DNA from: Chitinophaga sp. YR627
GTDB taxonomy: Bacteria > Bacteroidota > Bacteroidia > Chitinophagales > Chitinophagaceae
Direction: 5' to 3'
Assembly: GCF_900114995.1 (NCBI RefSeq)
Contig: NZ_FOUX01000002.1
Span: 1,364,001-1,428,000 of the forward strand
Length of the DNA: 64,000 bases
Of the stretch, positions 26,993 to 35,283 are shown piece after piece. How positions within the stretch are numbered: the first letter of the stretch is position 1; each line of letters opens with the position of its first letter. Both the position numbers and the translations under genes were made by a program. The notes below the pieces were generated by a model that ran no database searches, was not told where the DNA came from, and saw nothing but the letters and a program-made list of their open reading frames with translations.

Positions 26993-27000
26993 CAAAGATA
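26993..27000 (-). promoter_or_regulatory. -7 box directly before the truB start
   Basis: TATCTTTG (minus strand) ends four bases before the ATG at 26988. This supports the short start and a leaderless message. The -33 element is weak. Confidence 0.55.
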
Positions 27001-27091
27001 ATAGAAACACAGGATGCAGCGTTCAACGGGTGAAACAGTGCAAGCGTAGAAAATATGCGCTTTTTCAGTATTTTCACGCAATTTTCATAAT

Positions 27092-27889
27092 ATGTCTTTA
27101 GTACAACACAGCAACGCGAATGTCAGATACCAGCAACAGGTGGATAATTCCATTCACTATGTGCTGCCTTTTATCGATACTGCCATACCGGTAACACCTG
27201 ATCTCCGGATAATGGAAATAGGCTGTGGTGAAGGAGGCGTATTGATACCTTTCCTGGAAAGAGGTTGTCATTGTGTGGGGGTGGATCTGTCGGATGACAA
27301 GATCGCACTGGCGCATGATTATCTGAAAGAATATGTAGATGCGGGCAACCTGCAGCTGATCAACAAAAATATCTATGATGTTGATTTTCTGGGTGAGTTC
27401 AAACATTCTTTTGATCTTATCATTCTGAAAGATGCGATCGAACATATTCCTGACCAGGCGAAGATCATTGGCTATCTCAAGAACCTGCTTACTCCCCGCG
27501 GACAGGTATATTTTGGCTTTCCACCCTGGTATATGCCACATGGCGGTCATCAGCAGACCTGCGTAAGCAAGGTACTGAATGTGATGCCTTACATACATCT
27601 GCTTCCTAATCCGCTCTACAGAGCGGTTTTACGGGCCTTTGGGGAACCGCCTAATATCATTGCGGAACTGATGGAGATCAAGGAAACCGGTATTTCCATT
27701 GAGCGCTTTGAGCGGATCGTAAAACAGCAGGGATATGATATTACGAAGAAACAGTTCTATCTGATCAATCCGATCTACAAATATAAATTCGGTCTGAAGC
27801 CAAGACTGCAATGGGGGCCGGTAGCGGCAGTACCGTTTGTAAGGAACTTCTTTACGACCTGTGTTTATTATATGATCAAGGCGCAGTAG
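27092..27889 (+). CDS. Class I SAM-dependent methyltransferase
   Basis: A 265-aa Rossmann-fold enzyme with motif I MEIGCGEGGVLIPFLERG (about residues 41-58), an acidic VDLSDDKI at the end of strand 2, and motif IV-like LIILKDAIEHIPD (about 109-121). The C-terminal region has MEIKETGISIERFERIVKQQ, as in methyltransferases that act on lipids or glycans. Substrate unknown. It is divergent from truB. Confidence 0.88.
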   Translation: MSLVQHSNANVRYQQQVDNSIHYVLPFIDTAIPVTPDLRIMEIGCGEGGVLIPFLERGCHCVGVDLSDDKIALAHDYLKEYVDAGNLQLINKNIYDVDFLGEFKHSFDLIILKDAIEHIPDQAKIIGYLKNLLTPRGQVYFGFPPWYMPHGGHQQTCVSKVLNVMPYIHLLPNPLYRAVLRAFGEPPNIIAELMEIKETGISIERFERIVKQQGYDITKKQFYLINPIYKYKFGLKPRLQWGPVAAVPFVRNFFTTCVYYMIKAQ

Positions 27890-27909
27890 TTGCTTTATCA
27901 GATCCGGAT

Positions 27910-27974
27910 ATAAACAGACATAAAAAAGAAAGAGGCGGTGATGAACCGCCTCTTTCTTTTTTATGTCTGTTTAT
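27910..27974. terminator. Bidirectional terminator, 30-bp perfect stem
   Basis: 27910-27939 is the exact reverse complement of 27945-27974, with a 5-base loop. The stop codon of aroE (27971-27973) lies inside the right arm. Core AGAGGCGG is flanked by A/T-rich tracts. Confidence 0.93.
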
Positions 27975-28705
27975 TGTTCGTTCCAGATTTCCCAGCTGGC
28001 TTCCGCCTGCAGGATCAGCATCTCATGCCCATTTTTAATAGTGGCTCCTTTGTCAGCACCATGTTGCAAAAAGGCGGTAACAGCAGGATTATAGATCAGA
28101 TCATACAGCAGGTGATCTGCTGTCAGCAGGTCATATGGGATAGCAGGCGCTGCTTCCACGTTAGGGTACATACCCAGTGGCGTGGTATTGACGATCAGCG
28201 TATGCGATGCCATGGTTGCTGCATCCAGCTGTTCGTAACTGATGGTTTCCGCAGATGCCTGACGGCTGACCAGCTGATACGGTATATGCAGACTTTCGAG
28301 TACGTACTGTACAGCTTTTGCTGCACCACCGGTACCCAGTATCAATGCTTTATTATGATGTGGCTTGAGTAAAGGTTCAAGAGACCTCCTGAAACCGATG
28401 GCGTCTGTATTGTAACCTATCTTACGGCCATCTTTGAACCGGATGCAGTTCACTGCCCTCATTTTAGCGGCAGCAGGACTTAATTCATCAAGATATGGTA
28501 TTACGACTTCCTTATAAGGGATGGTCACATTGAGCCCCTGCAGTTCCGGCTGTTGTGTCAGTAAAGCAGGTAAGTCACCGATGGCTGGGATCGGGAAACT
28601 ATCGTACATACATTCTTTGATGCCTTCGCGTGCAAACTTCTCAGCAAAAAAGCCTTTGGAGAATGAATGACTCAGCGGATATCCAATAAGACCATAGATC
28701 TTCAT
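27971..28705 (-). CDS. aroE: Shikimate dehydrogenase
   Basis: The 244-aa enzyme reduces 3-dehydroshikimate with NADPH. GYPLSHSFSKGFF (about 7-19) binds shikimate; NVTIPYKEVV (about 59-68) has the catalytic Lys, and the partner Asp is in GYNTDAIGF. The cofactor loop is LGTGGAAKAV (about 122-131). Length is slightly below the E. coli form. It lies 17 bases after the phosphosulfolactate synthase gene and the two may be co-transcribed. Confidence 0.94.
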   Translation of the reverse strand: MKIYGLIGYPLSHSFSKGFFAEKFAREGIKECMYDSFPIPAIGDLPALLTQQPELQGLNVTIPYKEVVIPYLDELSPAAAKMRAVNCIRFKDGRKIGYNTDAIGFRRSLEPLLKPHHNKALILGTGGAAKAVQYVLESLHIPYQLVSRQASAETISYEQLDAATMASHTLIVNTTPLGMYPNVEAAPAIPYDLLTADHLLYDLIYNPAVTAFLQHGADKGATIKNGHEMLILQAEASWEIWNEQ

Positions 28706-28722
28706 AGGTACCTGATAAAGCT

Positions 28723-29484
28723 TTATTGATTCAGGAACAGGTGGAAAGTATCTCCTCGCAGACCGATACGCATTGCTTCCAGGGAGATCACTTCATGCGG
28801 AGCCAGGTTACCCAGGTTCACATTACAACCGATCAGTTCCAGGAAATACAGCTGCTGTGCTTTCTGCGGAGCTTCCCAGATAATTTTTTCGGATGGGATC
28901 TTGGTCAGGATCTCCTGTACCAGTCCTTCACGTACTTCACCCGTACCACGATAGATACCCACGTTACCGCTTTCGCGTGCTTCTGCGATCACATAGGTAG
29001 CGCCGGCGCCCAGTTCTGCATTCATCAGTTCGATCCATTTGTAGGGAGGAATGATGTGTTCTGCGTCTTTGGAACCTACTTCGCTTAATACGGTCGCTAT
29101 TTTAGCCAGTTTCTCGATATAACCGCATTTTTCAGCGTGCGGGATGGTAATAGAGCCGTCGGAAACTTCAATATGTTTGATACCATAATCTTTGATCACA
29201 TTTACAAAGTCATCAAACTGATTACGGATCAGGAATGCCTCGAATAAAGTTCCACCGAAGTATACGGGGATATTGGCAGATTGGTATAATTCTATTTTCT
29301 GGCGCAGGTTAGGAGTAACGAACGACGTTCCAAAACCCAGTTTCAGGATATCTACGTGAGGAGACGCTACCGATAAAAAATTCTTGGCTTCTTCCAAACT
29401 TAGCCCTTTATCCATCACCATGGTCAGACCATGGTTACGAGGTTTCTTTGTCCGATCGGGAATTTGTGTCAGATTAAAATTCAT
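28723..29484 (-). CDS. Phosphosulfolactate synthase (ComA family)
   Basis: The 253-aa TIM-barrel protein has family blocks HGLTMVMDKGLSLEEAKNFL (about 18-37), DILKLGFGTSFV (about 45-56), HIEVSDGSITIP (about 107-118), YVIAEARESGNVGIY, and LGNLAPHEVISLEAMRIGLR near the C-terminus. The enzyme adds sulfite to phosphoenolpyruvate and gives phosphosulfolactate, first known from coenzyme M synthesis. Bacteroidota do not make coenzyme M; sulfolactate or cysteate for sulfonolipids is a plausible end use. The downstream gene is aroE, another PEP-related pathway enzyme. Confidence 0.88.
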   Translation of the reverse strand: MNFNLTQIPDRTKKPRNHGLTMVMDKGLSLEEAKNFLSVASPHVDILKLGFGTSFVTPNLRQKIELYQSANIPVYFGGTLFEAFLIRNQFDDFVNVIKDYGIKHIEVSDGSITIPHAEKCGYIEKLAKIATVLSEVGSKDAEHIIPPYKWIELMNAELGAGATYVIAEARESGNVGIYRGTGEVREGLVQEILTKIPSEKIIWEAPQKAQQLYFLELIGCNVNLGNLAPHEVISLEAMRIGLRGDTFHLFLNQ

Positions 29485-29684
29485 TTGAACGTTTTTTTAT
29501 CGTCATGATTGTTTGTAAATCAAACAACTATACTTCACTGGTTTTCCGGAATAGGGAGCTGCCCATCTTTATTTAACCGGCGCAAAATTAACACATTCCG
29601 GTTAAAGACTCTCAAATAAAGGTTTTTATTGGAAATAAAATTTCATATCTCATAACAATCTGTATACCAATATATTAAAACGAA

Positions 29685-29733
29685 AAATGCGTAATATATG
29701 ATGCTAAATTACAGCACATAATATTACGCATTT
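29685..29733. other. Nested A/T-rich hairpin upstream of the sulfolactate gene
   Basis: AAATGCGTAATAT (29685-29697) is the exact reverse complement of ATATTACGCATTT (29721-29733), and TGCT/AGCA can pair inside. A second small hairpin GGAAC/GTTCC follows. It lies between the TPR gene and the sulfolactate synthase gene, both on the minus strand, and may end the TPR message or control the next gene. Confidence 0.6.
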
Positions 29734-29763
29734 ACGGAACGGGTGTTCCGGAGTATACTCAGA

Positions 29764-31194
29764 TTACTTCGTTTTTTTGCTCTTTTTATACCTGGTAATG
29801 AGCTCTACAATACCGGGATGCTGGAGTAAGGTCGGGTCAAGTTCTATGAGTTTCCTGACGTGTTTTGCATTCATCTGCAGGGCTGTTTCCAGTTGCAGCA
29901 TACCTTCTTTCGACTTACCGGTAGCGAATAGGATACCTGCCAGGTAGTACTGCAATACCGGTTTATGACCTACTTTCTGAATGGCTGCATCCAGCTGTAT
30001 CAGGGCTTCGTCATAGAAACCGGAAATGTAGAGTCCGCGGATAAACTCCTGCCAGGTCGTGATACTGGAAGGACGGATACGTACGGCGGCCAGCAGGTGG
30101 ATCAGGCCTTCTTTGTTTTTTTCAAGTTCAATATAGCACTGACCGAGGGCGATCAGGTATTCGGCGCTGTTCTTATTGATCTTGATAGCGCTCATAATGG
30201 ACTTGATGGCGTTTTCCCAGTTCGCCTCAGTCATATAAGCGATGCCGATCTTGTAGTACAGCTTGTCATCGCCCGGACTGAGGTGGGATGCTTTACGGTA
30301 GTAATAGCGGGCCTGTGTGTATTTACGCTGGCGTTCGTAACAGTGACCGATTGCCTCATAGATCACATCCTCCGGTTTCGCAATTTCGAGGTGCTTTTTC
30401 AGCACATCGATCGCTTCGGCATACTTGCGCAGACGGATGTAGGCATCGCCCATATTACGGTACGCATAATCGAATTTTTCGTCGATAACGATTGCGTACT
30501 GATAGGCATCGATAGCCTTTTCGTACAATTTGAGTCCCTGATAAGCGGTACCCAGGTTAAACCAGGCCAGCTGATTGTAAGGATGCTCGTTAATGATATT
30601 GGTGTGAAGGCGGATGCTTTCTTCGTTCCTGCCGGTAAATTCGGTCCAGAAACAGATCTTGTGCAGGGCCTCTTCGTTATTGGGAGCGTGTTCAAGTGCC
30701 AGTCTGAGGCAGTCGAACACCTTTTCGAACTCTTCGCAGTCATCATACACGTCTGCCAGTTCGAGCAGCAGTTCCGTCTTATCGTCTCCTTCGAAAACAG
30801 CTATCTGTTCTTCCAGCAGGGCTGCGGCCTTTTCGTGCTGGTTCATCGCAAGATATACGTCAGTCTGGAGGATGTACAGGTTGATATCTGTACTATCCAA
30901 TATGGAAGCTTTTTCCAGCAGATCCATGGCCTCCTGGTATTTCTTCGATTCTATAAGTAGATTAGCCTTTTTCAGTAAGAGCGTAGAAGAATAAGGAAAC
31001 TGCTCTATTGCCATCTCAGCAGCCTGCATGGCATTAGGAAGTTCATCATGCTCATCATAATAGTCTATGATCAGTTCGAAAGAATCCTCGTCGAGAAAGG
31101 AGTGAGACGTGCCTGCTTTCAGGTTTTCAAACTGCTGCAACAAGTCTTTTAACTCCTCAAAATCGTCGTTTAAAAATGGAAAGTCTTGATTCAT
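29764..31194 (-). CDS. Tetratricopeptide repeat protein
   Basis: The ATG at 31194 (MNQDFPFLNDDFEELKDLLQ) gives 476 aa. About ten TPR units follow each other, for example AWFNLGTAYQGLKLYEKAID, AYRNMGDAYIRLRKYAEAID and LYYKIGIAYMTEANWENAIK. No enzymatic domain or signal peptide is seen, so it is probably a cytoplasmic scaffold. Partner unknown. Confidence 0.9.
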   Translation of the reverse strand: MNQDFPFLNDDFEELKDLLQQFENLKAGTSHSFLDEDSFELIIDYYDEHDELPNAMQAAEMAIEQFPYSSTLLLKKANLLIESKKYQEAMDLLEKASILDSTDINLYILQTDVYLAMNQHEKAAALLEEQIAVFEGDDKTELLLELADVYDDCEEFEKVFDCLRLALEHAPNNEEALHKICFWTEFTGRNEESIRLHTNIINEHPYNQLAWFNLGTAYQGLKLYEKAIDAYQYAIVIDEKFDYAYRNMGDAYIRLRKYAEAIDVLKKHLEIAKPEDVIYEAIGHCYERQRKYTQARYYYRKASHLSPGDDKLYYKIGIAYMTEANWENAIKSIMSAIKINKNSAEYLIALGQCYIELEKNKEGLIHLLAAVRIRPSSITTWQEFIRGLYISGFYDEALIQLDAAIQKVGHKPVLQYYLAGILFATGKSKEGMLQLETALQMNAKHVRKLIELDPTLLQHPGIVELITRYKKSKKTK

Positions 31195-31331
31195 TAATGT
31201 AAATATAAGTATTTTTTGAATCGGCAAGCTATGAGCCGCTTTGCGGCTGATTGTTAAAAATATTTAACATTACTTTAGGAATTTTACGTATCTTCGTTAA
31301 GGATTTGTTATATAATATATAGAAAAGTTTG

Positions 31332-31339
31332 TACATTTG
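31332..31339 (+). promoter_or_regulatory. -7 box for the small secreted protein gene
   Basis: TACATTTG ends seven bases before the ATG at 31347. A TTTG occurs at 31304-31307, but the 24-base spacing is longer than usual. Confidence 0.4.
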
Positions 31340-31346
31340 TGATACA

Positions 31347-31730
31347 ATGAAACAGAAAACTAACATATTGCAGACCTTTTCATTGTCTTTCTTATTGGCA
31401 GGGCTACTGGTAATCAGTGGGTTAACTGCTAAAGCCAACGATAATTTAACCTCCGATAATAAAGACAAGATAAAGAAGAACGAAAACAAAATCTCCCTGG
31501 CAGGTCTGTCAGGAAAGACCAACCTGAGCCTTGATGCAGGGTTTCGTTTCAATGGAGCGATGAACTCCAACTTCAAGCTGTCTGATAATAACTCATACAA
31601 CTTCAAGTCAGTAATGACTATTAAGAAGGGTAACGTAACATATGTATTACCATATGCTACGCAGATTCAGCAGCCTACTACCAACAACTTCCATCAGCTG
31701 CACATTGTGCTGCCGTTCAGGAAGAACTAA
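31347..31730 (+). CDS. Small secreted protein of unknown function
   Basis: The ATG at 31347 gives 127 aa. A signal peptide covers about residues 1-30 (hydrophobic LSFLLAGLLVISGL, then TAKA). The mature part is polar and Asn/Lys-rich with a final ...QLHIVLPFRKN. No family recognised. It stands alone, with its own promoter-like box and a strong terminator. Confidence 0.7.
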   Translation: MKQKTNILQTFSLSFLLAGLLVISGLTAKANDNLTSDNKDKIKKNENKISLAGLSGKTNLSLDAGFRFNGAMNSNFKLSDNNSYNFKSVMTIKKGNVTYVLPYATQIQQPTTNNFHQLHIVLPFRKN

Positions 31731-31755
31731 TCACTGTCTACTTTGCATTTGCATA

Positions 31756-31796
31756 AAAAGAAAAAGGTCCTGTAACATACAGGACCTTTTTCTTTT
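31756..31796. terminator. Bidirectional terminator, 19-bp perfect stem
   Basis: 31756-31774 pairs with 31778-31796 (core AGGTCCTGTA) between convergent genes. Confidence 0.9.
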
Positions 31797-31824
31797 GTAT
31801 CATTTCCGGATTGCTCCGTTATTA

Positions 31825-32469
31825 TCAACTTCCCATTTTCAACAGTTCCTCCCTGCTTATCTCCTTATACCCCGTTTTCGGAATATCGAAGAAAGAACCT
31901 GGCACTGCATAGATATCAACTTTGGTCGCTATCACGTGCATACGGGAGCCATTTTTGTTGATAATCTCGAATTGCAGGGGCAAACCTTTCAGATTGACAA
32001 AGCGGCGGTTATACTGCTTATTTTCCGGCATCAGATCGGGTGTGTAATACACTTCGAAAGTCTGACCATCCGCCATTTTACCAATTGCTTTCTTACAGGT
32101 ATAACCTGCAATCTGTTTGGTTTCACCGGCATCCTTGAATTGCACCTGAAGATATTCCTTCAGTTCCTTTGCATATTCTTCTTTGCCGGCGCGGATCAGG
32201 TACTTATCTCCATGATTGTCGATCAGTGTTACGACTGATTCTTCTCTGCTGTTGATAAGATAGCTGTAGTGCACCATTTTGAAATCGAGGTCCACCCTGC
32301 TCAGGTGTCCTTTCATATACTGGGTTAAAGTACCGCCTTCGAATGAGGCATCGGTTTGTGGTGGTGTTTCGATCCGGTAAACAATTTTCGCGTCTGACAC
32401 CAATCGCTGCGCGAACAGACTACCGGAGAGCAGCACACAACATACAAGTGTTAAAAGAGCTTTTTGCAT
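31825..32469 (-). CDS. Secreted GLPGLI/DUF4412-like protein
   Basis: A 214-aa protein with a signal peptide (MQKALLTLVCCVLLSGSLFA). TKQIAGYTCKKAIGKMADGQ (about 119-138) followed by VYYTPDL and LKGLPLQFEI resembles the GLPGLI family, in which a Cys-containing strand is followed by a Gly-Leu-Pro turn. Proteins of this type are found in the Bacteroidota envelope; their role is unknown. Confidence 0.65.
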   Translation of the reverse strand: MQKALLTLVCCVLLSGSLFAQRLVSDAKIVYRIETPPQTDASFEGGTLTQYMKGHLSRVDLDFKMVHYSYLINSREESVVTLIDNHGDKYLIRAGKEEYAKELKEYLQVQFKDAGETKQIAGYTCKKAIGKMADGQTFEVYYTPDLMPENKQYNRRFVNLKGLPLQFEIINKNGSRMHVIATKVDIYAVPGSFFDIPKTGYKEISREELLKMGS

Positions 32470-32595
32470 GACAGTAATAATTTCATCCGCATTATTTTAA
32501 AAGCTGAGGCCGGATGTCGCCTCTGCATAACGCTTCCGTTGTACAGGGATAATTATGCGTGGCTTTATAGACTTAAATGAAAAAATCATACCGGA

Positions 32596-33375
32596 TTACC
32601 AGACCATCTTTTCCTTTGCCAGGAACGCGTTTATACCTCTCTGGCAATCAGTGTGTTCTCTCGTTTCAGCATTCATCTCAGCAGCGTTCAGCAAGGCATT
32701 TTCAATCGGCTGATCAAACACGGAAGTAATCAGTTTTTTGGTCACTTTAAGTGAATTGGCAGAAGCACCGGTACAGAGATCTTCCGCCACGCGTGCTACG
32801 TGTGCAGCAATACGGTCAGCAGGCACCACTTCATTCACTAAACCATAATATTCCGCTTTTTCGGCGGTGATCAATCTGCCTGTGAGCAGTAAGTCGCGCG
32901 CACGTCCCTCTCCTATTTTCCTGACCAGAAATACGGATACCAGCGCCGGGATAAAGCCGATCTTTACTTCCGTATACCCCATTTTTGCTTCAGGTACAGC
33001 ATAACTCAGATCGCAGATCGTTACGAGTCCGCAGCCACCTGCAATCGCATGTCCTTCTACCTGGGCAATAACCACTTTATTATGATAATAGATCTGCTGC
33101 ATGAGCTGCATCAGTTCTTTTGAATCGGCAAGATTTTCTTCTCTGGTATTACGTTGGAGTTGCTGGAGATATTCCAGGTCTGCTCCGGCGCAGAAAGCTT
33201 CACCGGCGCCTTTCAGGATAATTACTTTCACTTCGGGATCTGTCTCAGCCTGACTGAAGGCTGTACGTAGTTCTCCGACTGTAGCGCCGTTCAGCGCATT
33301 ACGTTTTTCAGGACGGTTGAGCGTGATCGTGGCTACACGTCCGCTTACATTATACAGGATATGTTCGAAAACCAT
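32596..33375 (-). CDS. Enoyl-CoA hydratase/isomerase family protein
   Basis: The 259-aa crotonase-fold enzyme has NRPEKRNALN (about 19-28), oxyanion-hole segments LKGAGEAFCAGADL (about 53-66) and AIAGGCGLVTICDLSYAV (about 109-126). An acidic residue in the MGYTEVKIGF block matches one hydratase Glu. Hydration of an enoyl-CoA in fatty or branched-chain acid breakdown is likely; the substrate cannot be read. Its ATG lies two bases beyond an 85-bp nested dyad. Confidence 0.92.
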   Translation of the reverse strand: MVFEHILYNVSGRVATITLNRPEKRNALNGATVGELRTAFSQAETDPEVKVIILKGAGEAFCAGADLEYLQQLQRNTREENLADSKELMQLMQQIYYHNKVVIAQVEGHAIAGGCGLVTICDLSYAVPEAKMGYTEVKIGFIPALVSVFLVRKIGEGRARDLLLTGRLITAEKAEYYGLVNEVVPADRIAAHVARVAEDLCTGASANSLKVTKKLITSVFDQPIENALLNAAEMNAETREHTDCQRGINAFLAKEKMVW

Positions 33376-33377
33376 TG

Positions 33378-33463
33378 TTACCGGATTAGCGATTTCAGAT
33401 CGCGGAATGAATATAACAAGAACTTGTTAAATTCCGCGATCTGAAATGAGCTATTATCCGGAA
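33378..33463. repeat. Three-level nested inverted repeat before the hydratase start
   Basis: The outer arms CCGGAT/ATCCGG lie at 33381-33386 and 33456-33461. The middle arms of 17 bp are perfect: 33392-33408 with 33431-33447 (ATTTCAGATCGCGGAAT). The inner arms are AACAAG/CTTGTT (33415-33420, 33423-33428). No T-run follows on the minus strand; the ATG of the hydratase does. It sits between pafA and the hydratase gene, both minus strand. Confidence 0.88.
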
Positions 33464-33471
33464 TGCTGCGC

Positions 33472-35163
33472 TTATCTCGCAACTTCTTCTATTACATGGC
33501 CCACGTTACCGTTAGGCATCTGTATATGCAGTTTTGCTGCGATGGTCGGGGAGATATCTGTCATACCCACCGTACGGTTGCTTTTGCCCGGCGTAACACC
33601 CCAACCCATCCATACCAGTGGAATATGTGCATCATAAGGATACCATAAACCGTGGGTAGTACCTGTTCTACCGCCATCAATGAATCCCGGTTGCAGCGCA
33701 AACTGGATGTCGCCGCTACGTTTTCTGTTAAAGCCATTGGCCATCATCGTACGCATTGGTTCAGGCAAGGTGGTGGTCATCAGTTCCTGTAAAGGAAAGG
33801 CATTGGCCACGGCCGGGTCTTTCAGTAAAGCATTGATCAGGAAATCACGTACTTCCAAAGAAGATTTACCCGCTTTGGTGATGGCATCATGATTCAGGTA
33901 CAGCTGATAGTTGCTGGCGCCCTGAATAGCTTTATCCAGACCAAACTGTTCTTTTGCCAGTCTGTTCAGTTCATTCACTGCTTTTCCTTCACTCCAGCTA
34001 CCTCCAGGCAGTTTGTTTTCCTGGCTGAAGCCCGGTACATGCGCCACACCATGGTCCGCAGTAATGAAGAACAGATATTGTCCTTTACCTACTTTGGCAT
34101 CCAGGTATTTGAAGAATTCAGCCAGGTCTTTGTCCAGACGCAGGTAGGTATCTTCAATTTCAATGGAATTAGGGCCAAACTGGTGACCTACATAGTCAGT
34201 GGAAGACAGGCTGATGGCCAGCATATCGGTCACACTACCTTTACCCAGCTGGTAATTTTCCAGCGCTTTTTTAGCAAACTCCAGTGTCATGGTATTACCA
34301 AATGGCGTAGAGGAGATTGATTTGAAAGGATTACCGGTCGTACCACCCAGATCGTGCGGGAATGCCGGCGCGATACCTGGTTTGAAAGGACCTTCGTAAG
34401 GCTTATTATCAGCAGTGCTTAAAGTATAGGTATCGATCGGATACATTGGCGTCCATGGCTGGCTAAGATAACGGGCAGGCCATTTCATACTGTTGAAGTC
34501 AGTTGCCCAGTCCGGTAACTGATTCATATAATAGGTGCTGGTGATCCAGTTGCCGGTGCTGCCATCATACCAGTAAGCAGCAGTAGCGCTGTGACCGGCA
34601 GGCAGGATAGCGCCACGGTCTTTAATCGCCACGCCTACTACTTTACTCTGGAAGTTGGTTGCCAGACGCAGTTCATCTCCGATGGTAGTCACCTGCATGT
34701 TGCGGGGACTCATCTTACCGGCAGCAGACGTACTTCCAACGGTATTCACAGTGGAATCTTCCGCACAGTATACGTCCCTGTTCAGGTCTCTGTTGTACCA
34801 GTCATTGCCAACAATACCGTGCACGGCAGGAACAGAACCGGTATATACGCAGGTATGACCACAGGCCGTAATAGTCGGCGTATAGTTAATTAGCGTATTT
34901 TCGCAGGAGAATCCATCCTTCAGCAACCGCTTGAACCCACCATCTGTATAGCGGTTGGAATAACGATACAAATAGTCCCATCGCATCTGATCCACCACGA
35001 TGCCAACCACCAGCTTGGGACGGGTAACATTCTTAGGAGCGGCCGGCTTGCTCCATGCAGTTGCAAAACCGGGTTTGGGAGAGGTAGCTTTCTGAGCATT
35101 CAGAGATTGTGTAACGAGCAGGGTTGCCGCGGACAACACACACGACAAGAATTTACGATTCAT
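33472..35163 (-). CDS. pafA: Alkaline phosphatase, PafA type
   Basis: The ATG at 35163 gives 563 aa with a signal peptide (MNRKFLSCVLSAATLLVTQS, cleavage near NAQ). KLVVGIVVDQMRWDYL holds the first metal Asp; NYTPTITACGHTCVYTG has the Thr nucleophile of the PafA group; FITADHGVAHVPGF and the late TGTTHGLWYPYDAHIP carry further metal ligands. PafA is a periplasmic phosphate monoesterase that, unlike PhoA, is not repressed by phosphate in Flavobacterium. Confidence 0.93.
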   Translation of the reverse strand: MNRKFLSCVLSAATLLVTQSLNAQKATSPKPGFATAWSKPAAPKNVTRPKLVVGIVVDQMRWDYLYRYSNRYTDGGFKRLLKDGFSCENTLINYTPTITACGHTCVYTGSVPAVHGIVGNDWYNRDLNRDVYCAEDSTVNTVGSTSAAGKMSPRNMQVTTIGDELRLATNFQSKVVGVAIKDRGAILPAGHSATAAYWYDGSTGNWITSTYYMNQLPDWATDFNSMKWPARYLSQPWTPMYPIDTYTLSTADNKPYEGPFKPGIAPAFPHDLGGTTGNPFKSISSTPFGNTMTLEFAKKALENYQLGKGSVTDMLAISLSSTDYVGHQFGPNSIEIEDTYLRLDKDLAEFFKYLDAKVGKGQYLFFITADHGVAHVPGFSQENKLPGGSWSEGKAVNELNRLAKEQFGLDKAIQGASNYQLYLNHDAITKAGKSSLEVRDFLINALLKDPAVANAFPLQELMTTTLPEPMRTMMANGFNRKRSGDIQFALQPGFIDGGRTGTTHGLWYPYDAHIPLVWMGWGVTPGKSNRTVGMTDISPTIAAKLHIQMPNGNVGHVIEEVAR

Positions 35164-35234
35164 AATTCTTAAATACATTATTTATTATTCACATTTTCAA
35201 AGGTAACCCAAGTTTACAAAAACTAATATTTTAA

Positions 35235-35242
35235 TACCTTTG
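35235..35242 (+). promoter_or_regulatory. -7 box for the acyl-chain transferase gene
   Basis: TACCTTTG fits the -7 pattern, with TTTA at 35213-35216 as a near match to -33 (18-base spacing). The leader would be about 35 nt. A minus-strand TACCTTTG at 35198-35205 is the likely box for pafA. Confidence 0.55.
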
Positions 35243-35283
35243 TGCGGGTTTTCGAATGATCACTCTTAATTATTATTTAACAT

